NCBI GenBank assembly: GCA_949825065.1
Contig: OX463849.1
Span: 30,926,043-30,990,042, forward strand
DNA: 64,000 nt
Direction: 5' to 3'
Source: Odontocerum albicorne
Taxonomy: Eukaryota > Arthropoda > Insecta > Trichoptera > Odontoceridae
This document shows positions 32,601-42,934 of this stretch, piece after piece. The notes below the pieces were generated by a model. The model had not been told where the DNA came from. It searched no databases and saw nothing but the letters and a program-made list of their open reading frames with translations. The translations under genes were made by a program, and so were the position numbers. Position 1 is the stretch's first letter, and each line of letters starts with the position of its first letter.

Positions 32601-34320
32601 TTAAAATATACATTTCATATAAACTCACACCAAATGACATTGCTCAAATCAAGACAAATGTGGTTTAATTGTTTTTGCTTATATGTTATGTATAAACCCA
32701 CTTAAAATTAATTTCGTGTAGTTTTTTTTAACAAAGGTTAGATTTTTTTAGTTAGGTTGAGTTCACTGATCCAAATATTGTTGTTACCTGACTTTGTCTT
32801 GATTTGTATTCATTTTTTAGAATTCATTTGTGTTTTATTACGTTTTTTTTAACTTTTATTTTTGACTGTCAATTCGTCAAGTAATTATGTCATCATTTTG
32901 ATTTATTTTTTATTTAATCTAGATTTGATACAAATTTCATCAAATAACATCAAATATCAAGAAAAAAATAAATTATTAAAAGTTTCAATATAACAATGAC
33001 AATAGTAAAAATATTTCACTCGCTTATGTGTGAAATGACTCAGTTATATCTACAAAGTGTATTAAGAAGTTCAATCATTAATTTATTCACCGAGATGTGC
33101 AATATGTCGATACCAGAAAATCCATTCAACAAGATCATTCCGTGTGCGAGTGGTGATGCTCTTTTAGCGGATGTCCTTGAAGGACGCGATGATGATTTTG
33201 ATTGTTTGGTATTTAAATAAAATACGTCAATTAGCAATGCGGAAAGAGAGAGTGAATGAATCAATGAATAATAAATAATTATTAATGATGATTTATTTAT
33301 CGGTAAGTAGGTATTTATACATTTCAGAATGGGCGCGGGAGTGCGCCCGCAATATATTTTTATCTCGCTTCTGTGCGTGCAGAAATGGTCGATTGAAATA
33401 TTGCAGACATCGCAAATAATATTGTGGGTAGACAATTTGTTGGCGAAAACGGTGAGACAGCGTGATGCGTTCTCTTTCTACTGTGGAATGTATCGTAAAT
33501 AATATTTGTGGGTAAACAATTTCAATGTTTTGGTATGCGACCTTTGGACATATCCGAAGGTCGTTTCGTCGGTCGTTGACCGTGTGTGACGACAATATTC
33601 AGCGACGACAGTAGTTCCTACACTCTTAACAATTGAATTCATGGATACAGCGCCGAAAACAATCTTAATTCACGATAGCTTAAATAATTGTCTGGTACAT
33701 TAAAACAGAATTTTTCAATGAGCAAAGGGTTTGTTATTTTTCTCGTAAGCAATTTTTATATGTATAAACAGTTGCATGGATTTATTCTAACGTTTAAAGA
33801 GTAATATCCATATGCATTCCCATTAAAAATATGGGACATAGTCACGGGTACAATCTATACTCTTGCTATAAAGGTTTCGCAAATACTGTCAGAGAGTACT
33901 GGATTTCTCTCGGTTTGCGAATAATTTAGTCATATTCTACTAATCTACTGCGAACCAGGGAATTATAAAGAAATGATAATATTGAATATACTTTAATGTT
34001 TTTCAAAGCAGGGTGTATACGGAATGGTCAGTGTGGCGTTATCTTGAAATGACGATTGTAAAGTTTGTAATTCATATTATTACTCCAAAATCACAATGTG
34101 GATTATCCTAAATTCTTCAGAAAACGCACATAAGTTTTGTATATCTAAATAGTCTATGATCAGGTCTTACAGTGCTAAAGTATCGCATAAATCAAATCTC
34201 GATAAGGTCATCAGTCAGCGGTTTTTGCCACGCAATCCAGTACCATAAGAAGATTGTGAAGCTGCGAGGATGAAGCGTAATTGAATGTATAGCTACACGC
34301 ATTACCGCATATTTCTACAC
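32601..34320. other. Unassigned intergenic DNA
   Basis: The 74-codon ORF at 32996-33220 (MTIVKIFHSLMCEM start) has no recognised domain and no support beyond being open. A small GC-rich patch lies at 33328-33350. Confidence 0.35.
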
Positions 34321-34330
34321 AATTGAACGC

Positions 34331-34806
34331 ATATGGGTTACCTATAAACATGTATCATACACTGATATGGGTTACCTATAAACATGTATCATACACTGAT
34401 ATGGGTTACCTATAAACATGTATCATACACTGATATGGGTTACCTATAAACATGTATCATACACTGATATGGGTTACCTATAAACATGTATCATACACTG
34501 ATATGGGTTACCTATAAACATGTATCATACACTGATATGGGTTACCTATAAACATGTATCATACACTGATATGGGTTACCTATAAACATGTATCATACAC
34601 TGATATGGGTTACCTATAAACATGTATCATACACTGATATGGGTTACCTATAAACATGTATCATACACTGATATGGGTTACCTATAAACATGTATCATAC
34701 ACTGATATGGGTTACCTATAAACATGTATCATACACTGATATGGGTTACCTATAAACATGTATCATACACTGATGTGGGTTACCTATAAACATGTATCAT
34801 ACACTG
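34331..34806 (+). repeat. Minisatellite: 14 copies of a 34-bp unit
   Basis: The unit begins ATATGGGTTACCTATAAACA and closes TGTATCATACACTG. All 14 copies appear identical except the last, which has ATGTGGG in place of ATATGGG. There are no spacers. The unit length is not a multiple of three and no frame stays meaningful. Confidence 0.97.
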
Positions 34807-34988
34807 ATATGCCAGCACCAGCTGTGTTTGCTCAGTTTTTTTCAAATGAATGTTAGAATGTATAAAGAAGTGTTATTTAGTTAATTATTGTAAATCACAC
34901 GACACTTAAGTGTCTTTTACTAACCAAAGCAACCATTTGCATTAAAAATATACGAAATATCAACGTTTAAATAAATAAACATAATTGA

Positions 34989-35247
34989 CTTGTAAGCGAG
35001 TATGAACGCACGGTTGCGTGTGAGCCTAACTTATCTCAAGTTAGTACGAACGCACCGATGCGTTTCACGTTAACATCCAAGAAAAGTATAGATTGTACCA
35101 AAAAATTTAATTGTATTGATATCTATGGATAATTTGTCATAACAAATTCCAATTCGCAATACACTTTTCGCTTTTACCGATTTATAATAATAAAACGAAA
35201 TATGTATCATCATTATTCAACCTCACAAAAAACAGCTAGCTTACAGG
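34989..35247 (+). mobile_element. TTAA-flanked MITE, second family, copy 2
   Basis: A 259-bp relative of 15378-15693, sharing GCGAGTATGAACGCAC, TTTCGCTTTTACCGATTTAT and the CTAGCTTACAGG end. TTAA is intact on the right (35248-35251); the left flank is TTGA, so one end has mutated. Confidence 0.75.
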
Positions 35248-35354
35248 TTAAGAAAACACATACGGCATATAAAATTACCAATGTATAAATAACACTGAAA
35301 GAAAGCCTCCAGTTTACATTCATCCCTTGTAACTTCATTTCGTATTCTGTCATA

Positions 35355-36228
35355 AAGACGGCCCTCGACTTTCGTACATTCTACTTTCGCACCATTCGCT
35401 ATTTAAAAATATTTTTTTTTAAAGATTTTTATTGATAATGCAAAAATTGTTCGCTTCCATGCAGTAGCTCCCACTTTTTTGGAAGAACTATAATATATGG
35501 AACGCAATAAACAATATTGGAGACTCGTGGGCTGAAATAAAAGTCAACAATGAAAGGTTCCTGGAAACAATTATGCCCACAAATGATGAGTGATTTTATA
35601 AATTCTGAAGAAACTCCGGAAACTATCATAGATTAAATAGATAGCCTAATGAATGAACTAAACTTGAACTTCAACAACGAAGATGTTAATGAGTTGATTG
35701 AATCTCACTCAGTACCTCTGCCAAATGAATACTTAATTAAGCAACAAGAGTTAAATGAAATACACAATGAAAGTGAGGAAGAAGAAGCTGATAAAATCGT
35801 CAAGACTTTGACTATCAAAAATATGAATGAATCCTTCATGCATCTTGATAATTTTTTGACTATCATGGAAGAATGTGATCCCAATGGAGAACGTATATCT
35901 CAAGTACGTAGGGCGATTGAGAAAAGCAGCATGTTATAGAACTCTTTATCAAGAAAATAAAAAAAGGGTGGTATTGAACTAATTCTTGACAAGTTTATAA
36001 AGAAAACACCTGAAAGCACTTATCATAAACACGCCTTGTTAACTTAATTATGAAGATTGATAAATAAATATTTTTAATATATTATTGATAAATATATATT
36101 ATTATTGATAAATAAATATTTTAAAATAAAATTTTTGATGTTTTATTTACATCCCTCTACTTTTCGAACATTCAACATTCGTACACATTTGCAGGAACCA
36201 ATTATGTGCGAAAGTCGAGGGCCGCCTT
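35355..36228 (+). mobile_element. Internally deleted Tigger/pogo transposon
   Basis: 874 bp with ends AAGACGGCCCTCGACTTTCG and, reversed, AAGGCGGCCCTCGACTTTCG. TA lies on both sides (35353-35354 and 36229-36230). It interrupts LINE A. Only the C-terminal part of the transposase remains, so it is non-autonomous. Confidence 0.88.
35649..35939 (+). pseudogene. Tigger transposase C-terminal remnant
   Basis: The open stretch contains NNEDVNELIESHSVPLPNEY, the acidic ESEEEEADK run, a hydrophobic helix around NESFMHLDNFLTIMEECDPN, and RRAIEKSS. This matches the layout of Tigger C-termini (EDIEELVEEH-, EEL-, ATNLF-like). Degraded similarity to the preceding helix (YNIWNAINNIGDSW) lies about 130 bp upstream in another frame. 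The DNA-binding and DDE domains are deleted. Confidence 0.75.
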
Positions 36229-36819
36229 TATATTGGTCACCCCGTGTATTCTTCTCAGTGCGCGAATTTGCAGCATTTATTCAACTCCTATCAAGTCAAA
36301 GTATAATATATACACATACTCGTACATACCATCACGCTCCCTGTCTGGGTAGGCAGAGAGAACAGAGCGCCAAACTTTACTACCTCGACACATACACATC
36401 CTTAACCTCTGCTACATCAATACACCATGTCGTACAACTCCCACGATTTCTCTTATTTTTTAATAAATCTTCTTTCAAAATGTCATTCAGAAGTCAAATA
36501 CTGACTGATATCAGATGTTGTTGGAGAAAGACTCGCTGTCTATGCTGTGGATGCGAAATGTTGGATTGCTTGGCAAGCCTGTTATTCATTAGACTATTGA
36601 AGTAAAAAAATAACGTTTTTGGGGGTTCCCCTCAATGTTACAGATGTTTCTCCACAATTCTCTTATATAAGAGATTTATTTGTTTTAGAAAGAGCACATT
36701 GTTACTTCCTTTACCTGATTACTCAATCGGTTGGGATCGATTTCTGTTTTGTGCCTTTATCAAGTTCCTTTGGTTCTCCATCCGCGTTATGTATTCAAAA
36801 ATCCTTTTTTGACAAAGCA

Positions 36820-37000
36820 ATGACGACCTCTGTGGCCTGGTAAGTCTCTATGTCCTGCTTATGAACTCGGTAGTTGCGCGTTTGACTCCCGTTGATATGC
36901 TAGTTTTAAAAGGGTTATGTACTGTCTTGTTAGTTGAAAAAGATTGCCATATATCAATAAACAGCCAGCCAGGTTGCGCTGATACTCGTCTTGTTTGATT
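36820..37000 (+). mobile_element. SINE S1
   Basis: GACGACCTCTGTGGCCTGGT, AGTTGCGCGTTTGACTCCCG, then the tail TTGCCATATATCAATAAACA and GCCAGGTTG. Near complete, with an indel in the head. Confidence 0.75.
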
Positions 37001-37175
37001 AATATATACTCGTAGATTATACCGCGAAGCGTTTGACTAATATGAAGTATATGTGTATTTTTTTCTTTAAATAAACATCTAGTTTTTTTCTATTTTATAA
37101 AAAAATGTCGGTTACCATAGCCAATTTGAATGATTAGTGTATATTGTTCCTTTATTACTTTATAAAAAGAAAAGT

Positions 37176-37381
37176 AATTTTGTTTAACATTAACAGAAAC
37201 TACTTTTGTTAAACATTAACAGAAAATACTTTTGTTAATCATTAACAGAAAGTACTTTTGTTTAACATTGACAGAAAGTACTTTTGTTTAACATTAACAG
37301 AAAGCACTTTTGTTTAACGTTAACAGAAATAACTTTTGTTTAACATTAACATAAAGTACTTTTGTTTAACATTAACAGAAA
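37176..37381 (+). repeat. Eight-copy array of a 26-bp unit
   Basis: The unit is ACTTTTGTTTAACATTAACAGAAAGT with scattered substitutions (TTAAAC, TAATC, CGTTAAC). Pure tandem array. Confidence 0.9.
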
Positions 37382-37681
37382 GGAATATTTTTTTGGTGTT
37401 TATTTGCTTGTATGTCCCATTGAAGAAAATCTTTTCTTTTACTCACGAACAATCTTAGGGTTTACATAAACTGAAATCTGATCACCCCATGAACAAGTTG
37501 TTATATTGTTCACATTCTAACTTTCCACCTTGCATTTGTTCAGTTTGTTTATGTTTCTGAGTTTTCATATTTCAATTCATCCGGCCATTATTAAAAAATC
37601 AAGAGGGGACCAAGCTCTTTAGCATTTTGCTATCCATTCATGCTATGAATATACAAGTATAAAATCATTTTTCCACACAGC

Positions 37682-37872
37682 AAAGACTATCTTCGTGGCA
37701 TAGTGGGAAGACTCCGTGGTCTGTCTACAAACTCGAGAGTTGCGGGTTTTACTCCCGTTGGTGCCCTGATTTTTTTAAAAGGATGACAATCTGTTTGGTT
37801 AGTTGGAAGAGATTGTTATATGCCAATAAACGTAAGGTGAACTGGAAACAATGAAAGTGTAATAGATTATTT
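37682..37872 (+). mobile_element. SINE S1
   Basis: GTGGCATAGTGGGAAGACTC, GAGTTGCGGGTTTTACTCCC, a T-rich linker, then TTGGAAGAGATTGTTATATG and GAAAGTGTAATAG. Confidence 0.75.
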
Positions 37873-37910
37873 ATAGTTAAGGCATTAACATTGTGGAGGT
37901 TTAAATACAT

Positions 37911-38106
37911 TGTAATTCGTTTTTATCAAACATTATTTATTCCACTTTTTGTAACGGTATAACCCTACCAATTTCAAGGCTTTTACCTCATCATCAGGCT
38001 TGTTTGGGCTCCCCTGATGATCAGATGAAAACCTTCAAACCGGTAGGGTTATACCGTTACAAAAAGTGGAATAAACAGTGTTTGATAAAAACAAATTACA
38101 ATGTAA
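37911..38106. repeat. Foldback element F2 (near-palindrome)
   Basis: Arms of about 90 bp: ATCAAACATTATTTATTCCA, TTTTTGTAACGGTATAACCC, TACCAATTTCAAGGC on the left and their inverses on the right, around TTGTTTGGGCTCCC. The ends TTGTAATTCG and CAAATTACAAT are also inverted. Half-copies occur at 42557-42625 and 63708-63790. Confidence 0.9.
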
Positions 38107-38619
38107 TAGAATATAACGCAAAAGGTGACGCGTTTCTATCTTAAGCTCTACAATGGTCGAATGACTGTTTTTCTTTCTGGCTGTCCATGAAATGCGCTGG
38201 AGACGTTCCAGCATGAGTAGTTCATTTTGTTCAAATTTATCCAACCATGAAATGGAACTATGACATCAGCTAATAATAATAGTTAACAACAATAAAAACT
38301 TCATACAAGAGTTACTATAACAATTCCAATGATACTAACTTTATGAAGAAAGAGTTAAATAAACAGAGCGTAACCTGTATTGTCGCGAGACTTTAAAATT
38401 GACACGGGGAGACAAATGTTATTATTTAATTTTGAAATTAAAATTAGTCGTGTCATTATTATATTATGGGTCAGAAAAGACATTCAATTTTTATTACAAT
38501 TCACAACACAATCAAGCTGTTTTGAAGAATAACTGAAGCAGGTTTAGCTTTGTTGTATTTCGTGCCAAAGTACATATCAAAACTGTATTATGCAGTAATC
38601 CTCAATAATAATCTTTGAT

Positions 38620-39255
38620 ATGTGGTAATGAAATATATTGAAAGGGGGCGAAGAAATTCGTGGATTTAGAAGAATACGTGAGGTGACAATAGATGATATA
38701 ATACGGAATGAAGTGATTAAGGACGAATATGAGCTTAATGCTAATATGTTGAGTAAGATGGAGAAGAGCAATCTGATGTGTTGAGTAAGGTGGAGAAGAG
38801 CAATCTGAGATGGTTTGGACACATGGAATGAATAAAATAAAAAATATTAACAAAACAAATATACAGTGCAAATGTGGGTGGCAGGCATGATAGAGGAATA
38901 CCAAGAGAAGTATGTTTAGATCAAGTGAATGTGAGTGGAAGGCATGATAGAGGAAGACCAAGAGAAGTATGTTTGGATCAAGTGAATGTGAGTGGAAGGC
39001 ATGATAGAGGAAGACCAAGAGAAGGTCATTTGGATCAAATGAATGTGAGAGAAAGGCATGATAGAGGAAGTCCAAGAGAAGTATGTATAGATCAATGAAT
39101 GATATTTTGAAAAAAGGAAATGTTGGAAGTAAAAAAAATCGTAGAAGTTATTTGAAGAGGTGTATAGACGTGGAACAGACGAAATATGTGTGTCGAGATA
39201 TAAGTGTTTGATTCTCTCATTGTCTACCCCCAACAGAGAAACGGCGTGATCAATT
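38620..39255 (+). mobile_element. LINE A 3' end with internal tandem repeats
   Basis: Contains TAGATGATATAATACGGAAT, GAGATGGTTTGGACACATGG, four 57-bp repeats, then TGTGTGTCGAGATATAAGTG and CCAACAGAGAAACGGCGTG. A second short duplication (GAGTAAG-TGGAGAAGAGCAA) lies at 38752-38815. Confidence 0.8.
38874..39098 (+). repeat. Four in-frame 57-bp repeats in LINE A
   Basis: Each 57-bp unit encodes a version of GRHDRGRPREVCLDQVNVS. Normal LINE A copies have this block once. The period is 19 codons, so the frame is kept through all four copies. Confidence 0.9.
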
Positions 39256-39259
39256 TCGT

Positions 39260-39890
39260 GTTTGTAAACAGCTTCATAATTTCATGACCAAGAATGGTCA
39301 CGATTGCATAAATACTCGTATATGAGAACATAGTTTTCATGATATCTGTGTAACGCAGAAAAGTTTATGACAACGTTCCTGACGCTGTTCATCGTTCCCA
39401 CAAAAGCGTGACAAATTAGTTTCTGGGTCTCTCAATTCTTTCTCGCTCTTAACTTTTTAAGGTTTATAAACATTTACATCTGAATTATGTTGCTTAAATG
39501 CTGTTTATCATAAATTATTGTAGTTGTATCAAGGAACACAAAAATGGCGCTTTATAAAACTGCCTGACGAAAGGTTGGAGCAGATTAAGTCTGTTGATTG
39601 TCTTGAAAGTGTAATCTCATTGCCATCGGAACTTTTAGTTTAATATGTCAAGAATGAGGCTAGCTAAAGTGCAACAGTTTGTACACAATAAACCAATACA
39701 CGTTCATGCATTTTCCATTCACAGGATGGCTGACTATCATACTTGATCAAGAAGGATAGTATCTCGTATAATTTTTTTAAAAACCTCAAATATCTTACAA
39801 AGTGACGAACTTACTTTTGACGAATATCTAAGAAAGTCTCTGTAAATCTTCCGATATGTGATAGTGACTTATTGTAGATTATTACATCTG
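39260..39890. other. Unassigned intergenic DNA
   Basis: A LINE C-like scrap (AATCTTCCGATATGTGATAG near 39845) is the only recognised item. Confidence 0.35.
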
Positions 39891-39893
39891 ACT

Positions 39894-40135
39894 GATGACC
39901 GTTGTGGTCTAGCTGATAGAACAACTATCTTCTAGCCCGCAGGTTGCGAGCTCAATTCCTATAGGTACCCAGATTTTTACACGAAAGATTTTCACTTAAG
40001 GCTTGTTTAACATAGTTGGTTAGAAAAGATTGTCACATGGCAATAAATACGCTCATGACAATAAATACGATTGTCACATGGAAATAAATAGGCGGAATTG
40101 TATACAACAAAAGTAATATAAAATAATTAAATACA
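39894..40135 (+). mobile_element. SINE S1 with partly repeated tail
   Basis: GACCGTTGTGGTCTAGCTGA, AGGTTGCGAGCTCAATTCC, ACTTAAGGCTTGTTTAACAT, TTGTCACATGGCAATAAATA, with the tail hairpin segment repeated. Confidence 0.75.
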
Positions 40136-40554
40136 AGGTATGTATTTCTTTCATTGTATAAAGTACAATTTGGCGCATTTAACAACCAAACTAAAAAGTT
40201 TTTCAAAGGGGTCTGAAAATTTTGAATTATAAATTATAATACATTAGATAAAAATCGCACTCCTAATTTCGACATGGTAGTGTTTTTCTAATCACCGAGT
40301 ATTTTAACAACAATACAAATGTGTGCTCTGCGCGAACCAATCGTGTGGCATTCTAAAATCAATACCACTACATAAGTTGTGTAATACGGAGAGTGTTACT
40401 CCCACAATTGCAAATTGAGTCTTCTGGCTGAATGATCTATAACATACGAATTAATGAACTTGATTTCACAGGTCTGAGATTAGATCTTATGGACATGTGT
40501 ACTTGAAGATAAATTATGATTATCAAGTGCACACATGAACCGTGATTAAACAGC
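40136..40554. other. Unassigned intergenic DNA
   Basis: No gene or classified repeat recognised. Confidence 0.3.
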
Positions 40555-40800
40555 ATTCTTCTTCCTAGTCGTGTCATCATGGTTGAGGATCGTGATCAAT
40601 GGTGACGGTGGTTACCAAGTTGCTTCACTATAACAGATCCTCTACCTTCTGTAAGGTCGCATACAAAGTATCCCCTGTGCAACACTGCCACATGATCGTA
40701 AATGCGCTCCGAGCCGTGAAATTGCATTGCTATCGAATATTGCATCTGAATGCGTTGGGTATATGGCTCGCCTATCAATGACTTGCTATTGATCCTTAAC
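40555..40800 (-). mobile_element. Probable LINE B-group 3' end
   Basis: TCTTCTTCCTAGTCGTGTCA is the complement of the 3' end seen at 30025-30049. The rest, including an ORF on each strand, is not recognised. Confidence 0.45.
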
Positions 40801-40825
40801 ATGGCATTATAGTTTGTTATTGATT

Positions 40826-40935
40826 GACGACCTCCATGACTTAGTTGGTAAAACGCCTGTCACCCGATCCGGGAGTTGCGGGTTTGATTTTTTAAAGTTT
40901 CAACCTAGTTTTCCTTTTAACCTTTCCTAACAATT
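40826..40935 (+). mobile_element. SINE S1 head
   Basis: GACGACCTCCATGACTTAGT, TGGTAAAACGCC, then GGAGTTGCGGGTTTGATT. Confidence 0.75.
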
Positions 40936-41111
40936 TCAGACTTATGACTGTTTTCATGTGGCAGCCATAAATATTGACACATAGGGCCGTTTTAAAAAAG
41001 TCTACACTGGCCTAAATGTCACCAACGGATTGATTTAAAACGTATCTTTGTATTCAAGCCCCTTAATTGGATGCCTACATTGTATCTTTCGAATCTATGT
41101 CTGAGGGATGT

Positions 41112-41276
41112 TCCTTTGGAGAGAAGTAGAACTTAAAATAGGGTGGGGTATTATAGTATTTTGCCGTTGCTGGTCCTGTGGCGTGGAATGGTCTACCTCG
41201 TAGTGTTAGAGATATGGGTGGCGTATGCAGCTTTAGGAAGCACTTAAAAGGCAATCCTATTTGGGAGGTGTTATAA
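41112..41276 (+). pseudogene. LINE C reverse transcriptase C-terminus
   Basis: The last 39 codons are open: FAVAGPVAWNGLPRSVRDM, then VCSFRKHLKGNPIWEVL and TAA. The A/V-W-N-x-L-P-x-x-V-R motif is the typical end of CR1/jockey-like LINE proteins. Upstream, three stops break the frame. It defines the stop codon and the start of the LINE C 3' UTR. Confidence 0.8.
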
Positions 41277-41475
41277 AAATTTATGAGTGGATTCGAATCC
41301 ATAGTTAGAGCGCCTTTGAGGAGGGAGAGTTTGCTCTCTAAATGGTGCTGTATAAATTGTTTCTTTATTATAATAATTATTATTTCTGATTAGTTGGAAG
41401 GGATTGCTTCATGTTAATAAACCCACCAAATTGTACTATATTCATAAAAAGTAAAAAATATAATACAACATTAAA
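41277..41475 (+). mobile_element. LINE C 3' UTR and tail
   Basis: GTTAGAGCGCCTTTGAGG, GAGAGTTTGCTCTCTAAATG, then AGTTGGAAGGGATTGCTTCA, TGTTAATAAACCCACCAAAT, TGTACTATATTC and ATAATACAAC. The second half is the same tail as SINE S1. Confidence 0.75.
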
Positions 41476-41499
41476 CACGATACCTTGAAGTTTATCATT

Positions 41500-41625
41500 T
41501 TGTATTACACTTCCGTTGCAACGATGTCACCTGGCTGATTTATTGCCATATGCCAATATCTTCCAACCAATAAGAAATGTGTTCAAAAACCCTTAGTTGA
41601 GAACTCTTTATAAAAAAAAACTATT
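41500..41625 (-). mobile_element. SINE S1 tail fragment
   Basis: The complement of the S1 tail: TATTACACTTCCGTTGC, TTTATTGCCATATGCCAATA, CTTCCAACCAATAAG, then the reversed body. Confidence 0.65.
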
Positions 41626-41647
41626 AGGCCCAGCAACGACTACGACA

Positions 41648-42010
41648 ACTTCATATAATACAAGAACTGTCAGATTTTTCTTACTTTAACATACGAGTAT
41701 ATGTACAATAACTGTGAAATTGTCTTTATTTAATACTATACAAGAACTGTGAAATTTTCTTTTCTTCATATTATACAAGAACTGTAAGACTATCCTTATT
41801 TAATATAATGCAAGAACTGTGAAATTTTCTTTTCTTCATATAATACAAGAACTGTTAAATTGTCCTTATTTAATATAATACAAGACCTGTGAAGAATTTT
41901 CCTTCTTTGATAAAATGCAAGAACTGTGAAACTTTCTTATCATCATAAAATACAAGAACTGTAAAATTTTCTTAACTTTATACAAAAACTGTGAAAGTGT
42001 GCTTCAGTAA
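41648..42010 (+). repeat. Array of about ten 35-36-bp units
   Basis: The unit core is ATACAAGAACTGTGAAATTT followed by TCTTTTCTTCATATA or CCTTATTTAATATA. The two kinds of unit alternate, suggesting a ~71-bp higher-order period. Confidence 0.85.
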
Positions 42011-42014
42011 AATG

Positions 42015-42450
42015 CAGAAAGTTGTAAAACATCGCGAAAGACGTAAGAATGAATATCTTCGTTTTTTATTTGCATTTCATATTTTCTCCACGTTCAGAAA
42101 TTCAATTGAATTTTCCGCTTGAATTTAGTATGAAATTCAGTACCGTATTAAATTCGGTACCGCATTATATTTATTTTTTATTTGACATTTCCGCTATTCA
42201 ATAATTTTAATAATTAATGCGATTTCCTGTGGTTGAGTGAATACGTACGTAACAAACGCTATACAAAAACTAGAAGAACTCTAGAGTTAGATAGACCAAG
42301 AATTAATTATATGGGGAACCTGCAGACGAAGGAACTGCTGGAAGACAAAGTTCAACTTATCTGGTAGACCATTCCTAAGAAGACCCGGGTTAAACTAGCC
42401 TGGACAATTACCGTAACACTGCTATAATCGTGACACTTATAGATAAATCC
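42015..42450. other. Unassigned intergenic DNA
   Basis: No gene or repeat recognised. Confidence 0.3.
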
Positions 42451-42454
42451 TGAC

Positions 42455-42557
42455 ACTTACGTGGCCTAGTTGGTAAGATGCCAGTCTCTCAACCTAGAGG
42501 TTGCGGGTTCGAATTACTCTAAAACCCAGATTTCTTTAAAAAGGATTCCAGCCTGGT
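42455..42557 (+). mobile_element. SINE S1 head fused to an F2 arm
   Basis: TGGCCTAGTTGGTAAGATGC and GAGGTTGCGGGTTCGAATTA are the A and B box regions. After CCAGCCTGGTG the sequence becomes an F2 arm (AAAACCTTGAAATCGGTAAG ... AATAAACAGTGTTTGA, to 42625). Confidence 0.75.
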
Positions 42558-42934
42558 GAAAACCTTGAAATCGGTAAGGTTATACCGTTATATAAAGTAG
42601 AATAAACAGTGTTTGACTAAATAAATAACAATGTCTTTACACTTACAGTGTTAATGCCTTTACTATAAATATATTTTTATTTCGCTTTTGAAAGCGTATC
42701 AACAATGTGTTACAATTGGTCCGACTTATAAAAATAATTAAGATGCGGATAAAGTAACGGCAATCATTCCAATATTGTTTGAGGAGCGGCACTACCGGAG
42801 CTCATCTGTTCAGGGCAAAGCAATTTGCTGTCGACCGAGTTCTTCGTGTGTGGAACTAGTGAACCATTGCAAATGCAAAGGAATATTCTCTCGTTGCTTT
42901 CTAAATATTTTTATATTTATTTAAGTATCCAGAG

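Larger units (their letters stand above)
35300..36490 (-). mobile_element. LINE A copy split by a Tigger element
   Basis: TTTACATTCATCCCTTGTAA and TTTCGTATTCTGTCATA before the insertion join TTGGTCACCCCGTGTATTCT and CCATCACGCTCCCTGTCTGG after it. This is the expected minus-strand LINE A order. Confidence 0.8.

Noticed and set aside
32996..33220. Small ORF as a possible host gene
   Set aside because: No recognised domain, no splice or poly(A) context, and similar lengths arise by chance in this AT-rich DNA; left unassigned.
34331..34806. Regular 34-bp repeats resembling a CRISPR array
   Set aside because: Units are directly adjacent with no unique spacers, and the setting is animal nuclear DNA. 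It is a minisatellite.
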